Source of the DNA: Undibacterium sp049340185
GTDB lineage: Bacteria; Pseudomonadota; Gammaproteobacteria; Burkholderiales; Burkholderiaceae_D
DNA length: 64,000 bases
Assembly: GCF_049340185.1 (NCBI RefSeq)
Contig: NZ_JBMPPC010000002.1
Coordinates: 558,001 to 622,000 of the forward strand
Direction: 5' to 3'
The notes below the pieces were generated by a model. That model did not search any database and was not told the DNA's origin. It saw only the letters and a program-made list of their open reading frames with translations. Shown piece by piece: positions 8,365 through 17,087 of this stretch (the first letter of the stretch is position 1; each line of letters opens with the position of its first letter). Position numbers and translations under genes: made by a program.

Positions 8365-9183
8365 TTAGTGCTTGCTACCAGACTTGACAGGAACCGGTGG
8401 CGGCAAATCTTTGGCTTGTAATTGCTGGACTTGCGTAACGAGCTTGTTATGCGCATCCAGAAACGCTGCGACAATCACCTTCGCCTCATTGGTGTTACTC
8501 CAGCCGGCGCCAAGACCGCCGCCTGCTCCGCCAAAGCTAAAACCACCCAGACCCAGATCCGTTGTTTTGGCAGAACCAGTTGATGCAGCAAGCTGCTCGG
8601 TTGTCTCATTATCGGTCAGTAATAATGCGACCTGAGCTTCTTTAAAACTGACCTTCTCAGCGAGTCCGGTGAAGTTACGTAAAAACGGAATCATTGCCAT
8701 GATCGCTTCGACAGTACCACCTGCATGATTTTCAGAAAACGTCAGACTCGGTGTTAAAGAATATTGCGCTTCGTAGCCTTTGCCTTTTGACACAGTAGAA
8801 TTTTTGCGGATGATGCCCTGATCTTGCAACTCCTGCTCTTTGATGACCGCCTTCAATCCGGCTGAGCGATCAACGACACGGAAGCAGCCACTCTGCTGCG
8901 CGAGCAAGCGAATCAGCGGCACGGGCGACGCTGGAAGATTATATTGGGTCTGTACGGTATAACCATTAGGGTTTTCGACCAGCGCCATAGTCGCTACCGG
9001 CGCATCGCACTTCACCAAACTTTTGCTCGCAGCAGTCGCACCGGCAGGGCCTGCGGCACCGGTGACAACAGTACTCCCCTCACCTAGCTCGGTTTTCTTT
9101 TCGCCACAAGCGCTAAGCAAGAAGCCCGATACGATCAGTGGAATCCACAGGTTTTTATTGCCAGTCGCGTTGTTGAACATCAT
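8365..9183 (-). CDS. lipoprotein with CsgG-like sequence character
   Basis: I start this 272-residue protein at ATG 9183, which has a GAGAG Shine-Dalgarno 7 nt upstream; longer frames up to 9354 would put a low-complexity repeat and non-signal sequence ahead of the signal peptide. The signal peptide ends in a lipobox, FLLSAC, near residue 25. The mature part has SPVPLIRLLAQQSGCFRVVDRS and a glycine-rich GLGGFSFGGAGGGLGAG stretch; the first part (RLLAQQSGCFRVVDR) is like CsgG/HfaB-type secretion lipoproteins. No curli genes are near. It sits between nudB and aspS, an unusual place for it. Function is not established. Confidence 0.65.
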   Translation of the reverse strand: MMFNNATGNKNLWIPLIVSGFLLSACGEKKTELGEGSTVVTGAAGPAGATAASKSLVKCDAPVATMALVENPNGYTVQTQYNLPASPVPLIRLLAQQSGCFRVVDRSAGLKAVIKEQELQDQGIIRKNSTVSKGKGYEAQYSLTPSLTFSENHAGGTVEAIMAMIPFLRNFTGLAEKVSFKEAQVALLLTDNETTEQLAASTGSAKTTDLGLGGFSFGGAGGGLGAGWSNTNEAKVIVAAFLDAHNKLVTQVQQLQAKDLPPPVPVKSGSKH

Positions 9184-9321
9184 AAAATTACTCTCTAAGG
9201 ACATTAAAAATAATTGCCATAATTTACACGATTTTAAATTGTGCGACACAACAAAGATGTAACTGCCGTAACAATTCATATCCTGTTCGCACTCGACAAT
9301 CAGGCGCATCAGATGCACATG

Positions 9322-9357
9322 AAAATTCAAATCAAAATTCAAATCAAAATTCAAGTC
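9322..9357. repeat. 12-bp tandem repeat, three copies
   Basis: AAAATTCAAATC occurs at 9322 and 9334, with a one-base variant at 9346. The array lies between aspS and the lipoprotein gene, upstream of the lipoprotein start on its coding strand. Confidence 0.85.
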
Positions 9358-9372
9358 ACAAATGAAAAGACG

Positions 9373-9405
9373 AAAAAAAACGCGGATTCGTTATCCGCGT
9401 TTTTT
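9373..9405 (-). terminator. intrinsic terminator of aspS
   Basis: CGCGGAT (9381-9387) and ATCCGCG (9393-9399) form a 7-bp stem with a 5-nt loop, flanked by an A run and a T run, so it can work on both strands. It lies just past the aspS stop and matches aspS transcription. Confidence 0.85.
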
Positions 9406-9423
9406 AGAGAGAACTGATTACAT

Positions 9424-11229
9424 TCAAGCCTTGATGACTGGCTCTGCGGCACGCAGGCGAATATGCAATTCTTTCAATTGCTTCTCATCGACCGCGGACG
9501 GTGCCTGAGTCAACAAGCATTGTGCACGTTGTGTTTTCGGGAAAGCGATCACATCACGGATCGACTCTGCACCGGTCATCATCGTGACGATACGATCCAG
9601 ACCAAATGCCAGACCACCATGCGGTGGCGCACCGTATTGCAGAGCGTCCAGCAAGAAACCAAATTTCAATTGCGCTTCTGCATCATCGATCTTCAATGCA
9701 CGGAACACTTTGCTCTGGACATCAGCACGGTGGATACGGACAGAACCACCACCGAGCTCCCAACCGTTCAAGACCATGTCGTAAGCTTTTGCGATACATT
9801 TGCCCGGATCCGTTTCCATCAGATCTTCGTGACCATCTTTTGGTGCGGTGAACGGATGATGGGTTGCTGTCCAGCGATCGTTCTCTTCATCATGCTCAAA
9901 CATCGGGAAGTCGATGACCCACAATGGTTTCCAGACGTCGTCAAACAAGCCGTTTGATTTACCGAATTCGCTGTGACCGATCTTGACGCGCAAGGCACCG
10001 ATCGCGTCATTCACCACTTTCGCCTTATCTGCACCGAAGAAAATCAGATCGCCATCTTGTGCACCGGTTTTTTCTAAAATCGCTGCCAGCGCTGCGTCGT
10101 GGAGATTTTTCACGATAGGGGATTGCAGACCGTCACGACCTTGTGACTTGTCGTTGATCTTGATGTAAGCCAGACCTTTGGCGCCGTAGATTGCGACGAA
10201 CTGCGTGTAAGCGTCAATCTCGGAGCGAGGCATGTTCGCACCACCCGGCACACGCAAACCAACTACGCGACCGTTGTGCATATTGGCCGCACCAGAGAAC
10301 ACTTTGAAATCCACATCCTTCATGACATCTGTCAGTTCAGTGAATTGCAGCTTGACGCGCATGTCTGGTTTGTCGGAACCATACAGGCCCATCGCTTCGG
10401 CAAAGTCCATCACCGGGAACGGATCTGGCAGATCGATGTCCAGCGTGTTTTTGAATACCAGGCGAATCATACCTTCGAACATGTCGCGAATTTCCTGTTC
10501 GTTCATGAACGAGGTTTCGCAATCGATTTGGGTAAATTCTGGCTGACGGTCAGCACGCAGATCTTCATCGCGGAAGCATTTAGTGATCTGGTAATAACGG
10601 TCAAAGTTAGCCACCATCAGCAGTTGTTTAAACAACTGCGGAGACTGTGGCAGCGCAAAGAAGTTACCAGCATTCACACGGGAAGGCACCAGATAGTCGC
10701 GTGCGCCTTCTGGCGTGGATTTGGTCAGCATCGGTGTTTCGATATCGATGAAGCCATGCGCATCCAGGAACTTACGCACTTCCATCGCGACTTTGTAACG
10801 CAGGCGCAGGTTGTTCTGCATTTGCGGGCGACGCAGATCGAGTACACGGTGCGTGAGGCGCGTGGTTTCTGACAAGTTGTCGTCGTCCAGCTGGAAAGGT
10901 GGCGTCACGGAGGGATTGAGTACCTCAACGTTGTGCGCCAGTACTTCAATCTTGCCTGATTTCAGATTCGCGTTGCTAGTGCCTTCAGGACGATTACGCA
11001 CGATGCCGGTGATACGCAGGCAGAATTCATTACGTACCGATTCTGCTGCCTTGAATACATCAGCACGATCAGGATCGCAGACAACCTGTACCAGACCTTC
11101 ACGGTCACGCAAGTCAATGAAAATCACGCCGCCGTGATCGCGCCGACGATGCACCCAGCCGCACAGGCTGACGGTTTGGCCGAGTAATTCCTCAGTAGTG
11201 AGGCCGCAGTAGTGGGTACGCATGGACAT
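9424..11229 (-). CDS. aspS: aspartate--tRNA ligase, bacterial type
   Basis: A 601-residue class II aminoacyl-tRNA synthetase, the normal length for the bacterial type. The N-terminal OB-fold reads SLCGWVHRRRDHGG. Motif 2 appears in the KCFRDEDLRADRQPEFTQ block near residue 215-235. The bacterial GAD insertion lies in the middle. Motif 3 is GLAFGLDRIVTMM near 530. It charges tRNA-Asp with aspartate; whether it also misacylates tRNA-Asn depends on a transamidosome that cannot be judged here. Two in-frame ATGs lie at 11229 and 11223. The DUF502 gene starts on the far side of a 148-bp leader region. Confidence 0.97.
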   Translation of the reverse strand: MSMRTHYCGLTTEELLGQTVSLCGWVHRRRDHGGVIFIDLRDREGLVQVVCDPDRADVFKAAESVRNEFCLRITGIVRNRPEGTSNANLKSGKIEVLAHNVEVLNPSVTPPFQLDDDNLSETTRLTHRVLDLRRPQMQNNLRLRYKVAMEVRKFLDAHGFIDIETPMLTKSTPEGARDYLVPSRVNAGNFFALPQSPQLFKQLLMVANFDRYYQITKCFRDEDLRADRQPEFTQIDCETSFMNEQEIRDMFEGMIRLVFKNTLDIDLPDPFPVMDFAEAMGLYGSDKPDMRVKLQFTELTDVMKDVDFKVFSGAANMHNGRVVGLRVPGGANMPRSEIDAYTQFVAIYGAKGLAYIKINDKSQGRDGLQSPIVKNLHDAALAAILEKTGAQDGDLIFFGADKAKVVNDAIGALRVKIGHSEFGKSNGLFDDVWKPLWVIDFPMFEHDEENDRWTATHHPFTAPKDGHEDLMETDPGKCIAKAYDMVLNGWELGGGSVRIHRADVQSKVFRALKIDDAEAQLKFGFLLDALQYGAPPHGGLAFGLDRIVTMMTGAESIRDVIAFPKTQRAQCLLTQAPSAVDEKQLKELHIRLRAAEPVIKA

Positions 11230-11377
11230 AATTTCTTACCTGTCTAAATTCAAAATAAAATTAATGGATAGAAGTACTGCTTGTTTATTCATTTGCACCT
11301 ACCTCAGTATTCAAGTTAGCTCAAATTAGCTTAGATTGAGATTGAGTAAGAGATATTGCAACACCTGCTATTGAGTA

Positions 11378-11989
11378 CTATTTTGTTTTTTCTGTGATGA
11401 CTTGTTCCGGAGCGACGACACCCATAGAAACGATATATTTCAATGCAGCATCAACGCTCATGTCCAGCTCAATTGCATCCGCCTTTGGCACCATCAGGAA
11501 AAATCCTGAGGTCGGATTTGGCGTCGTCGGCACATAAATACTGACGTAGTCGCCGTCGAGATGCTGCACAACATCACCGCCAGGCACACCGGTCAAAAAC
11601 CCTATCGTCCACGAACCCTGACGCGGATATTGCACCAGTACCGCCTTACGAAATGCATTACCAGATGAGGAAAATAAAGTGTCAGAAACTTGCTTTACGC
11701 TCGAATAAATCGAATTCACAATAGGAATACGATTCAACAAGGCTTCCCAGATTTTCACTACATAATTGCCGATAAAATTTTGCGTCAGCAAACCCGTGAC
11801 GAAAATAATCAACAAGGTCAAAATTGTTCCCAGACCCGGAATTTTAAAGCCAAACAGGGCTTCAGGACGCCACTGCACAGGCAACAACAATAGCGACTGA
11901 TCCATCGTGCTGATAATCGCATGCAAGACCCAGAGAGTGATTGCGAGCGGAACCAGAATCAGCAAGCCGGTAATAAAATATTTACGCAT
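11378..11989 (-). CDS. DUF502 family membrane protein
   Basis: About 203 residues from ATG 11989 (MRKYFITGLLILVPLAITLWVL), which matches how family members begin; the longer frame to 12025 would need a TTG start. Two transmembrane segments are visible, at residues 4-26 and about 55-78, followed by a soluble domain with RIPIVNSIYSSVKQV and GFLTGVPGG. DUF502 proteins are conserved beside aspS in betaproteobacteria and have no assigned function. The gene follows the FmdB-like gene on the same strand and precedes aspS. Confidence 0.85.
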   Translation of the reverse strand: MRKYFITGLLILVPLAITLWVLHAIISTMDQSLLLLPVQWRPEALFGFKIPGLGTILTLLIIFVTGLLTQNFIGNYVVKIWEALLNRIPIVNSIYSSVKQVSDTLFSSSGNAFRKAVLVQYPRQGSWTIGFLTGVPGGDVVQHLDGDYVSIYVPTTPNPTSGFFLMVPKADAIELDMSVDAALKYIVSMGVVAPEQVITEKTK

Positions 11990-12073
11990 TGGTTTCTGCA
12001 GTCTGATAAATAAAATCGGTGGCAAGGTTATCAGCTGAAAAGTGCTTTGGCACAGATCAGCGCATAGTCATCT

Positions 12074-12412
12074 TTAAGGCGTCGTTGGCGAGCTTGGTGG
12101 CGTCGCCGTCGACGTGGTAGCGGCATCAGTTGCCGTGCTGCTGGCCGACGTCGATGCAGGCTCGCTAGCCCCTGCGCCAGCACTGCTTCCGCTCTCCGGG
12201 CTTGCTGCCGGTGCAGACGCTCCGCCCGAACCGCCTCTGAAATCGGTGACATACCAACCCGATCCCTTCAACTGAAAACCAGCCGCAGTCACCTGCTTTT
12301 TAAAACTTGATTTGCCACAAGATGGACAATCGCTCAGAGGAGCATCCGACATTTTTTGCAAAACGTCTTTGGCAAAACCACACTCTTCACAACGGTAGGC
12401 ATAGATAGGCAT
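12074..12412 (-). CDS. FmdB family zinc-ribbon protein
   Basis: A 112-residue protein beginning MPIYAYRCEECGF, with two CxxC knuckles (Cys8/Cys11 and the CPSC pair near residues 29-32) forming a zinc ribbon, as in FmdB/CxxC_CxxC_SSSS regulators. KKQVTAAGFQLKGSGWYVTDF follows as KKQVTAAGF and LKGSGWYVTDF. The C-terminal 45 residues are a low-complexity Ala/Ser/Thr/Pro tail of no clear function. The family is a putative regulator; binding partners are not known. It is first in the fmdB-DUF502-aspS run. Confidence 0.85.
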   Translation of the reverse strand: MPIYAYRCEECGFAKDVLQKMSDAPLSDCPSCGKSSFKKQVTAAGFQLKGSGWYVTDFRGGSGGASAPAASPESGSSAGAGASEPASTSASSTATDAATTSTATPPSSPTTP

Positions 12413-12493
12413 CTTTGTTTATCCAGAAAAACGTGTAAAACCCTGAATTATAAAGCTTTTCCGTGACATGTTGCGTACAAAGCCAGGCATTGC

Positions 12494-13918
12494 TTAAATC
12501 GCTGCGGTTTTCCGTGCCATCTGCGGCAGCAAAGAACCAAAGACCATACCGGCCATACTCATCAGCACGCCGACTAGCTGCGGTGGCCATAAGCCTTCCG
12601 GACTCAATACCTCCAGAGCGATCCATGAAGCCAGACCGAATAATATCGATGCCAGAGCGCCCTGCGTTGTTGCACGCTTCCAGTACAGTCCGAAAGCCAA
12701 GGGCACAAACGCCGCCACCAGAGTGACTTTGTAGGCGTTTTCTACCATTTTATAAATACTCGACCCGGTATTCATGGCAAACAGGGTAACAATTGCGGTG
12801 AACACTAAGACCACGGCACGCATCATGAACAGGAATTGTTTATCAGTTTGCTTAGGGAGCAAGGCTTTCAAAATGTTTTCTGAAAACGTGACTGAGGGTG
12901 CGAGCAGGGTTGCACTGGCACAGCTCTTGATCGCCGATAACAAAGCGCCAAAAAACATGACCTGAGCCAGCATCGGCACTTTAGTCATAATCAGGGTTGG
13001 CAGGATGAGTTGCGAATCCTTGTCGATCAGACTCTCTACCATTTTGGGATCAATCAGGGTCGCCGAATAGGCCAGAAACATAGGAATAAAAGCGAAGAAA
13101 AAGTACAAGACACCCCCTAACACGGAGGCATTTCCTGCAATTTTTTCATTCTTTGACGAGGCGACGCGCTGAAATACATCTTGCTGAGGAATCGACCCTA
13201 GCATCATAGTAATCCAGGCGGCAAAGAACCAGAGCGCCTCCTTTGCGGTCGGCGCAGGCCAGAATTCCAGCTTGCCGGCATTCGATGCGTGGGCGATCAC
13301 TGCACCGGCACCGCCAACCATGCCTGATACTTCCCATCCGATATACAGCATACCGATGACGATGATAATCATCTGCAAAAAGTCGGTAATCGCGACCGAC
13401 CACATACCGCCCATCAAGGTATAAATTAAAACACTACCAGCACCGATCATCATGCCGACATCCATCGAGATAGCGCCACCGGACACGACATTAAAAACAA
13501 GTCCCAGCGCCTTGATCTGCGCCGCAACCCAGCCCAGGTAAGAGACCACGATACATAAGGTGACCAGCACCTCCACCGTACGGCCGAATTTGTTGCGATA
13601 GTAATCACCAATCGTCAGCAAATTCATGCGGTACAAAGGCCGCGCAAAAAATAATCCGACAAAAATCAGGCATAAAGAAGAACCGAAGGGATCGGCAACA
13701 ACGCCTTTTAAACCCTCTTTGACAAAGGTTGATGAGATGCCAAGTACGGTCTCGGAGCCGAACCAGGTCGCAAATACCGTGGCGGTCACCACATACATAG
13801 GCAAAGAGCGGCCTGCAATCGCATAATCTTTAGAGTTGTTCACATACCGCGCGGCATACAAACCGATGCCGACCGAGATAACCCAATACAGGATGACGAA
13901 CCAGAGAAGTGTATTCAT
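12494..13918 (-). CDS. sodium:solute symporter family protein
   Basis: A 474-residue integral membrane protein with about 12-13 hydrophobic segments. The N-terminal LYAARYVNNSKDYAIAGRSLP and VFATWFGSETVLG segments (here split) are typical of the SSS (PutP/PanF) family, and GGMWSVAITDFLQMIIIV is the conserved sodium-symporter core. It should take up a small organic solute with sodium at the inner membrane; the substrate cannot be told. ATG 13918 has no clear Shine-Dalgarno. It stands upstream of the FmdB-like gene with an 81-bp gap and may be a separate unit. Confidence 0.85.
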   Translation of the reverse strand: MNTLLWFVILYWVISVGIGLYAARYVNNSKDYAIAGRSLPMYVVTATVFATWFGSETVLGISSTFVKEGLKGVVADPFGSSLCLIFVGLFFARPLYRMNLLTIGDYYRNKFGRTVEVLVTLCIVVSYLGWVAAQIKALGLVFNVVSGGAISMDVGMMIGAGSVLIYTLMGGMWSVAITDFLQMIIIVIGMLYIGWEVSGMVGGAGAVIAHASNAGKLEFWPAPTAKEALWFFAAWITMMLGSIPQQDVFQRVASSKNEKIAGNASVLGGVLYFFFAFIPMFLAYSATLIDPKMVESLIDKDSQLILPTLIMTKVPMLAQVMFFGALLSAIKSCASATLLAPSVTFSENILKALLPKQTDKQFLFMMRAVVLVFTAIVTLFAMNTGSSIYKMVENAYKVTLVAAFVPLAFGLYWKRATTQGALASILFGLASWIALEVLSPEGLWPPQLVGVLMSMAGMVFGSLLPQMARKTAAI

Positions 13919-13943
13919 GAATGTGCTAGTGCGATTGAGTCAA

Positions 13944-13973
13944 TAAAAAACCCGCAATGATTTACTGCGGGCA
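13944..13973 (-). terminator. intrinsic terminator downstream of the diguanylate cyclase gene
   Basis: On the minus strand, CCCGCA and TGCGGG form a 6-bp stem (13951-13956 with 13966-13971) with a 9-nt loop, followed by six T. It lies about 180 bp past the stop of the GGDEF gene and just ahead of the symporter gene. Confidence 0.7.
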
Positions 13974-14153
13974 TTATAGCGGCAACTTAATCGAGGATAG
14001 CACCGGATAGTTGACTTTTAGAAGCTTCGTTCACGCTTAGCATTCACTCGCGTACGACGAATGCACACTCAACGCTAATTTATTGCGAATTAAATATGAA
14101 GGTAGTAGCACAGACAATTGAGATATCTACATCATTTTTACCAGCATAGAAAA

Positions 14154-15374
14154 TTACTCTTCTTCTGGAACGGCCTTGTCCGCAGCGGGAACCGGTTCCT
14201 CAACTACCACCTGATTTCTGCCGCCTTCTTTAGCCATATACATCGCTGTATCGGTTCTTGAAAATAGTTCGAGAACCGATTCGCCGGGAATATACTGGGT
14301 TACGCCGATCGATACCGACACACGTCTTTGCGATACGCTGTCCCAATGATGAGACTCCACCTGAGAGCGGATCCTCTCGCAAGTATTGAGAGCCGGAAGC
14401 AAGGAAGTTTCAGGAAAAACCAGTAAAAATTCTTCTCCGCCGTAGCGGCCAAATATATCTCCGGCACGAATATGCTCCTGAGCCAGACGGGAGAAAGTAC
14501 GCAAGACCTCATCACCACCTAAGTGACCGAGTTCATCATTGATTTTTTTAAAGTGATCAATATCCAGCACGGCCAGACATAAAGGCGTACCGTTTTCATC
14601 GGCGAGCTGTTTTTGTTCTTCGAGTGCTGCGACGGTATAGCGGCGGTTAAAGCAGCCCAGCAGATTATCCCGCTGCGCATCTTCCTGAATATTTTTGATT
14701 TTTCTGCTGGCACGATGCAACACCCTATGCAAAAGCTGCACTTTGCCAGTTTGCGAGATGAACGCTGGCAGCGCCAGTGCCAAGGTCAGCAAATGCATCA
14801 TCTCAAGTTTCAGCAGTGCCGGATTATGCCAGTTGTGGTAATGCATGCCCGCGATGCAAGCAAACGCAAACACAATCACAGCCGCCATGATCAGAGCCGA
14901 GCGGCGCGAGATACGGTACATGCCGTAAGCGATGGCAATGAAACAAAACGGGGTAAATAATATGTGTGAAGCAGGATCGAGATAACAAATGACCAGCATC
15001 GAGGCGATCGCGCAAGACACAATAGGTAATTTCAAGCGTTTTTCTTCAAACTGCAAATGCCACTTTGCTTTAAAAATAACAAAAAACAGCGAGAGAAAAA
15101 GGCCGATCAGGCCGATCAGGACGATCACGGTGGATTGCTGTACCACACCAAGTTGCCAGAACAGCAGAATGCCCAGCACATAGAGCCCTATCAACGCCGT
15201 CGCAATCAGCCATTTTTGCGCATGCGTGCGCCTGGCGAGTGTTTTGACAGGATCGTTCTGGCGACGTGATTTCCTCTGCACAACGGGCAAAGTGTCATCG
15301 AAATCCATTAACGTATCGGTTAATGGAAAGACATCCGTATTCGAAAATGGATTTTTTTTTCGTCCGAATAGCAT
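14154..15374 (-). CDS. membrane-bound diguanylate cyclase
   Basis: This 406-residue protein has a cytoplasmic N-terminal stretch of about 55 residues, then five to six hydrophobic segments between residues 55 and 215, a short helical linker, and a GGDEF domain over the last 170 residues. The active-site motif reads GRYGGEEF, an intact cyclase signature, with DIDHFKKINDELGHLGGD ahead of it. It makes cyclic di-GMP from GTP. The membrane part does not match a named sensor that I recognise. It is monocistronic by position, with a terminator downstream and a 73-bp gap to the peptidase gene upstream on the same strand. Confidence 0.9.
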   Translation of the reverse strand: MLFGRKKNPFSNTDVFPLTDTLMDFDDTLPVVQRKSRRQNDPVKTLARRTHAQKWLIATALIGLYVLGILLFWQLGVVQQSTVIVLIGLIGLFLSLFFVIFKAKWHLQFEEKRLKLPIVSCAIASMLVICYLDPASHILFTPFCFIAIAYGMYRISRRSALIMAAVIVFAFACIAGMHYHNWHNPALLKLEMMHLLTLALALPAFISQTGKVQLLHRVLHRASRKIKNIQEDAQRDNLLGCFNRRYTVAALEEQKQLADENGTPLCLAVLDIDHFKKINDELGHLGGDEVLRTFSRLAQEHIRAGDIFGRYGGEEFLLVFPETSLLPALNTCERIRSQVESHHWDSVSQRRVSVSIGVTQYIPGESVLELFSRTDTAMYMAKEGGRNQVVVEEPVPAADKAVPEEE

Positions 15375-15447
15375 GAAAGGAATTATTTAAGTGCTGGAAA
15401 ATCCTTGTGATCCTAACACGATAACAAGCCCCCCTTAAGATATCACG

Positions 15448-16407
15448 TCAATTCTTCTGTCGAAAATCGATTGTTAACAAGGCTTGATCAAAGGTCTGAC
15501 TCGCCTTCACAATCAAATCAATTACTCCGAGGAAAAATTCGGGTTTAATTTTATCGGCAGTATCCGTTGGCTGATGATAATCAGGGTGATCCTCCACGCC
15601 GAAATAAATATATGGCACCCCAGCTTTAAAAAATGCATAGTGATCTGATTGCTTAGTCCAATCGTCTTGTCCTTGCTCTGGCCTGTCATGGCCGAATACC
15701 AGTTTTACGCCGTTATTGCCGCCTAGCGGCGCCAACAAAGTTTTTAAGACTGGCACGTGATAAGACCCGCTGGCATAAATCTCGCCTTTATCGCCGCGGG
15801 CAATCATATCGAAATTCATATTCAGACCGACCCGTTTCAAATCAATCAGCGGCTTGGCAGCGAATGCGCGTGACCCGTTCAGTTGCTGTTCTTCAGCATC
15901 AAAAAACACATAGATCAGGTCATGTTGAGGAGGATTTTTTTGCATTGCCTCAGCAATGGCGAGAACACCGGCAACACCAGAGGCATTATCGTCTGCGCCG
16001 AAATAAATTTTATCACCACGCATGCCGAGGTGATCATAATGGGCAGAAACCACGATTGACGGCGCAGTCGCGTGATCGCTCAGGGAGCCCGGTTGGCAAG
16101 CGAGTATATTGCGACCTTGTATGGTCTCAGCATTGCGATTCGTAAAACTGAACTCATGAATCAACTCAGTACCGCAAGCTTGCAAACCCAAAGCATTGAT
16201 GCGCCCGATGATATAGCTGCGCGCCAGCTCACTGCCCTTAGTACCTGTCGCGCGACCGGCCATATCGGCGCTGGCGAGTGTACGAACATCCCGCATAGGC
16301 TGAGCATCCATTGCACTCCCGCTAGCACTCGCCGGGCACAATAAGCATAAAAACAAACAACTCAAAACTGACAAAGACAGATTGATTGACGCCATAAAGT
16401 TAGACAT
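15448..16407 (-). CDS. M28 family zinc aminopeptidase, exported
   Basis: About 319 residues from ATG 16407; the longer reading begins at TTG. A signal peptide (SLSVLSCLFLCLLCPASAS) is visible. The zinc-ligand motifs occur in order: SAHYDHLGM, GADDNASGVAG, FFDAEEQQLNGS, NMNFDMIARGD and QSDHYAFFKAGVP. These match a two-zinc M28 peptidase acting in the periplasm or outside the cell. The upstream base composition has a direct repeat of AAATTTAAATAC at 16410-16434. It follows the methyltransferase gene on the same strand with a 63-bp gap. Confidence 0.9.
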   Translation of the reverse strand: MSNFMASINLSLSVLSCLFLCLLCPASASGSAMDAQPMRDVRTLASADMAGRATGTKGSELARSYIIGRINALGLQACGTELIHEFSFTNRNAETIQGRNILACQPGSLSDHATAPSIVVSAHYDHLGMRGDKIYFGADDNASGVAGVLAIAEAMQKNPPQHDLIYVFFDAEEQQLNGSRAFAAKPLIDLKRVGLNMNFDMIARGDKGEIYASGSYHVPVLKTLLAPLGGNNGVKLVFGHDRPEQGQDDWTKQSDHYAFFKAGVPYIYFGVEDHPDYHQPTDTADKIKPEFFLGVIDLIVKASQTFDQALLTIDFRQKN

Positions 16408-16470
16408 AAAATTTAAATACAAAATTTAAATACAGGGTTTAGATGCCCGTATCCGCTGTACTGCCCAGTG

Positions 16471-17079
16471 CTAACGCCTACGCCAGACTTGCCAGCGTTC
16501 TTTTCCCCGAAATACAGGAATGGAATCGCTGACATCACTATCCTCCAGCAATGTAAAGTCATTGCTCATCAGGTTTTGCAAGTCATCGCGGCGGATACTA
16601 AACGGTGGCCCCTTGGGTGAAGCATTAATAGCATCATCGAAAAAGAAGAACCCTGCAAGCAAAGCACCGGAAGGTAATAGCTCCGCCCAGCGAGCGACGA
16701 TGTTATTGCGTAATCCAGGTGGCAGGGCGCAAAAAAAAGCGCGCTCATAAATCAGCTCAAGTGGTTTTGTGGGTACGAAAGCAAAAAAATCAGCTTCCAG
16801 CACACGATCACTCCACTCGCCAACGACGGCTTTGGCGCTCTTGACGGCGGCAGGAGAGAAATCAATCGCCGTTACATCCCAACCGTTTTGTGCAAAAAAA
16901 GCCAGCTCATACGCATTGCCGCAACCGGGAATCAAGGTTGTCAACGGCACAGATGCGCGTTGAATAAAATTTTTAACATCCTGCGGCACATCACCTTTAT
17001 CCCAGGGAGTAAAAGCACGATCAAAACGTTCGTCCCAAAACTGGTTACTGGTCGGATCTTTGCTAACAAAGTCTGGCAT
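16471..17079 (-). CDS. TPMT family SAM-dependent methyltransferase
   Basis: This 202-residue protein has the TPMT-type N-terminal FWDERFDRAFTPWDKGD block and the SAM-binding motif LIPGCGNAYELAFFAQNG near residues 48-65, then VTAIDFSP with the acidic ribose-binding residue. The family contains thiopurine, thiol and halide methyltransferases; the substrate here is unknown. It starts 8 bp after the ubiB stop, so it is likely translated from the ubi operon transcript. Its presence at the end of that operon is a recurrent arrangement in Burkholderiales, but no role in quinone synthesis is implied. Confidence 0.85.
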   Translation of the reverse strand: MPDFVSKDPTSNQFWDERFDRAFTPWDKGDVPQDVKNFIQRASVPLTTLIPGCGNAYELAFFAQNGWDVTAIDFSPAAVKSAKAVVGEWSDRVLEADFFAFVPTKPLELIYERAFFCALPPGLRNNIVARWAELLPSGALLAGFFFFDDAINASPKGPPFSIRRDDLQNLMSNDFTLLEDSDVSDSIPVFRGKERWQVWRRR

Positions 17080-17087
17080 GTTAATCG

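Noticed and set aside
10276..10872. Plus-strand frame of 198 codons
   Set aside because: Antisense shadow of aspS.
13944..13973. Hairpin considered as a riboswitch for the symporter gene
   Set aside because: Simple stem with a T run on the minus strand; no conserved aptamer-like structure was seen.
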